Shown here piece by piece: positions 35,501-36,648 of a DNA stretch of 36,648 bases. Below the pieces are notes generated by a model that was not told where the DNA came from, did no database searches, and saw nothing but the letters and a program-made list of their open reading frames with translations. Where the stretch lies: assembly GCA_022565805.1 (NCBI GenBank), contig JAIULZ010000027.1, positions 1 through 36,648 of the forward strand, written 5' to 3'. Every line of letters starts with the position of its first letter. Position 1 is the first letter of the stretch. The position numbers and the translations under genes were made by a program. The DNA comes from Balneolales bacterium (GTDB lineage Bacteria > Bacteroidota > Rhodothermia > Balneolales > Cyclonatronaceae).

Positions 35501-36353
35501 AACGCGAAGAAGGCAGATCCAAATATTTCAAGAGCTGCCACATGCCAATAGTAAGTATTGCGGAGGAAATGTATCGGTCTCCTTTTTGTAAACTCCCTGT
35601 AACTAATAAGCCAAAAGCAAGGAACCAAAGAAGACTTGTGTTAACGAGAGTCCACCGGAACCAAACCATATTTTTGTGCCATTCCCGCTCAAGCGCGGTA
35701 AAATCGGCCGCACTTACCGTAACAAATCCAACGGAATCTTGAGAAACAGTAAACAGAGGCACCTGTCTTGTGGCTACAGGAGCCATGTCGATATCGAAAA
35801 AGCGATAGTGAACCGGATAAATCTGTTCTTTAGCCCAACCGGCGGTGGCATCATATTGCTGTGTTAACAGATTGGGAGAGGCTCCTGTGCGTCTTACAAG
35901 TCTGGTTGTAACAATGTCGTAACGGGTTCCATCATCCTGCCTGAATGAAATCTGGCATATAAAATAAATTACGTAACCGCTTTGTTGCATTGTTACGTTA
36001 ATTTCATTTTCATTAAGGCTTGTAAGGTAGGTAACGGGGTTTCCGCTCCATGCAAAAGGCTGCCCATTTTGGAAAATGGTTATCCCTCTAAAGTTTTTCT
36101 CCCCTTGAAGCCGGCGGTACACCCTTTGTGCATCTGCATCTTCATCTAAAATAGGTAAAATGGAAGACTTTAGCCTTTGAGTTTGCTCAATAAGATCTTG
36201 TTCTACTCTTTTAAACGTATTTACGGCCCCGTCGAGGGCCTGTCGTGTAAGCTGTTCTCGTTCTTCAATTCCGGGTTTGCCAAAGTAAAAATGTGCTTCC
36301 CCGGCTAACCATGCCAAAAAAAGGAGGCCCAGTGCAACCCACAGCCAGTTCAT
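32541..36353 (-). CDS. Large NtrY-like sensor histidine kinase
   Basis: This membrane-bound kinase (about 1270 aa) has, after the first helix (about 1-18), an extracytoplasmic stretch (about 20-225) and a block of about eight hydrophobic segments (about 230-495). A second exposed stretch (about 500-745), two more helices around a short loop, a third exposed stretch (about 810-930) and a final helix follow. The cytoplasmic end carries a HAMP domain (LARNLAQPLSALEEGLKQIS region) and a HisKA domain with phosphoacceptor H1055 in ARQIAHEIKNPLTPMKLSI, an NtrY-type H-box. The ATPase boxes are NIIKNGIEAM, DTGVGV and GTGLGL. No response regulator is adjacent. The start at 36353 (ATG, MNWLWV) is preferred; a TTG 15 codons upstream (36398) would add a basic cytoplasmic tail. 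The ligand is unknown. Confidence 0.88.
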   Translation of the reverse strand: MNWLWVALGLLFLAWLAGEAHFYFGKPGIEEREQLTRQALDGAVNTFKRVEQDLIEQTQRLKSSILPILDEDADAQRVYRRLQGEKNFRGITIFQNGQPFAWSGNPVTYLTSLNENEINVTMQQSGYVIYFICQISFRQDDGTRYDIVTTRLVRRTGASPNLLTQQYDATAGWAKEQIYPVHYRFFDIDMAPVATRQVPLFTVSQDSVGFVTVSAADFTALEREWHKNMVWFRWTLVNTSLLWFLAFGLLVTGSLQKGDRYISSAILTIGMWQLLKYLDLPSSRLFPDTASFNLLQISSLFTDAIFVMLAANFAVRYLFRLERTLKHRPAKPHNAVLISLFLASASAFLSIWSVERIVTAISHTETGLLSLQVLPQLNTLFIYLSTLFLFGSFLAVLFNSIKIVSRKEFHKYNTVSFILFFFITAILWYYLLARNADPYFFGIPAVILFAIMLVFFGRSFQEMAANAHAKPRIITFGVFFVMLLSLPVFFSSEISRENETMKRMAINFATTDDQQARIITEILIQDLLQEGILSQVQAIEATPSFPLQSAVQFRTQMSRLIKPEWSAYTVMGFLLDGRLNIIADYGSQTSFTDRFSTSFHDEVRSFIRQSLQRPFARLPIIESETRFSGFPIFVKGLQSIPSDFPTQPSWLVTFIVVEGTSFGRPVNDALAFHRRDRESWNRYVISEFRNGDRVRSTETSRSPMLAQTHQLASHLRITPEDGNKIIRISDRTPYRKLIVPIQEDHHVTVTVRDLTFLNYIFSGFRFFVAMLIICLIVYQTGLFFTYGSLKIGNRHNERRRLQDRILDSYLIATLLFLIALAFVTEQIVARQNVRITEQELYKNLNALERLLSESDPLTSRQQLARLDDLDVMIFEDNQITTTTAPEIFRLQLISDFLPFEAYQRIHSDQKSTVFQPVNLGDMTILMGFRSIFEDGKITRILGIPAYTRSAVYEEEFLQTTTYLIGFYIIIFVFFSGLAWALARNLAQPLSALEEGLKQISSGNMNTVIEATTNDEIGELANVYNQMVVDLKNLRTELSKAERDAAWSEMARQIAHEIKNPLTPMKLSIQHLQRQMYAGRSMEELKPAIERLTDMLVDQIESLNAIASDFSAFAKPLTGNRTKLDLNELVRSSAALFESQPMVKIQLGLYHSPALITGSEDELKRVFINIIKNGIEAMPEGGVLSLSVQQIHRVFHISITDTGVGVEPEIQDKIFMPNFSTKTSGTGLGLAICKKIIDAHGGEIRFTSSYKSGSQFEVLLPALENVKMTQD

Positions 36354-36544
36354 TCGTTTTTTCCTGGCGGCATCGAATTTCAAAAGTGAATTAATCAACC
36401 TAATGGCCTGTAAAAGTGGATAGTATTACGTGTGGCAGGAGAGGAGCTAATACGAATATTGAAAAAAATAGAAATACTCCGCCACAAATAATGAAACGGG
36501 CTATTCGTAAATTGAATTAAAGTTAACAATATAACAGAATGTTA

Positions 36545-36575
36545 ATAGTGCAGGAATCCTGCACTATGTTTTTTT
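36545..36575 (+). terminator. Terminator-like hairpin on the plus strand
   Basis: A perfect inverted repeat (ATAGTGCAG with CTGCACTAT, loop GAATC) is followed by G and a seven-base T run on the plus strand. On the minus strand no U-tract follows. It is a good Rho-independent terminator by shape, yet no plus-strand gene precedes it within the window. The sequence before it (36354-36544) is gene-free upstream DNA of the kinase. Confidence 0.7.
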
Positions 36576-36595
36576 GAAGCCTTTCGGAAATGGTA

Positions 36596-36623
36596 TAGAA
36601 GGCTTTGAAAAACCTTCTATTTT
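36596..36623 (+). terminator. Second weaker terminator-like hairpin
   Basis: TAGAAGG (36596-36602) pairs with CCTTCTA (36613-36619), followed by TTTT. The stem overlaps an alternative pairing, AAGCCTT (36577-36583) with AAGGCTT (36599-36605), so the two cannot form at once. This would fit an attenuator-like arrangement, but the stems are short. Confidence 0.35.
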
Positions 36624-36648
36624 GTTCGTATTCGACGCCGGAGCAAAA

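Overview
The window looks like chromosome from a member of the Balneolota/Rhodothermota-type bacteria (Bacteroidota-Chlorobiota group). This is an inference. Two large secreted proteins end in the NYPNPFNP...GVYVYRL...MTLIK type A sorting domain used for type IX secretion in that group. Starts generally lack Shine-Dalgarno sequences, several envelope proteins carry lipoprotein signals, and the large histidine kinase and DUF389 proteins fit the same lineage. No rRNA, tRNA, CRISPR array, phage or transposase gene is visible.

Layout. Positions 1-3350 hold a DoxX membrane protein and an OmpA-type lipoprotein (both minus), a gene-free stretch of about 0.8 kb, and a DUF389 membrane protein (plus). 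Positions 3442-7875 hold a very large beta-helix adhesin-like secreted protein (minus). Positions 8378-10288 hold an M6-like metallopeptidase lipoprotein (plus), facing gltB, the glutamate synthase large subunit (minus, 10354-14814), which has no gltD beside it. After a gap of about 1 kb comes a secreted multidomain GH13 alpha-amylase (plus), then a membrane-anchored SGNH-hydrolase-like protein (minus).

Positions 20273-21446 hold a compact Phd/YefM-RelE/ParE toxin-antitoxin pair lying between two copies of a roughly 210-bp, about 90% identical non-coding direct repeat. Each repeat carries internal inverted repeats. This is the most unusual structural element in the window. Directly downstream is a two-gene DNA-repair operon: an iron-sulfur (PhrB-type, probably 6-4) photolyase followed by a class II CPD photolyase.

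Positions 25091-27147 hold a divergent pair, a small unknown lipoprotein and a PQQ-type sugar dehydrogenase lipoprotein. Positions 27384-30454 are a tightly overlapping minus-strand operon, type III polyketide synthase, then SAM methyltransferase, then FAD-dependent aromatic hydroxylase. It resembles in logic the phenolic-lipid/quinone operons of actinobacteria and bacilli. A MATE exporter lies 0.5 kb upstream on the same strand. Positions 32541-36353 hold a 1270-residue NtrY-like histidine kinase with many membrane segments and three candidate extracytoplasmic regions, and no response regulator in view. The right edge carries two plus-strand terminator-like hairpins with no plus-strand gene before them.

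Functionally the window mixes envelope, secreted polymer-degrading, UV-repair, secondary-metabolite and nitrogen-assimilation genes. The operons supported by overlap or short spacing are the toxin-antitoxin pair, the photolyase pair and the polyketide trio.
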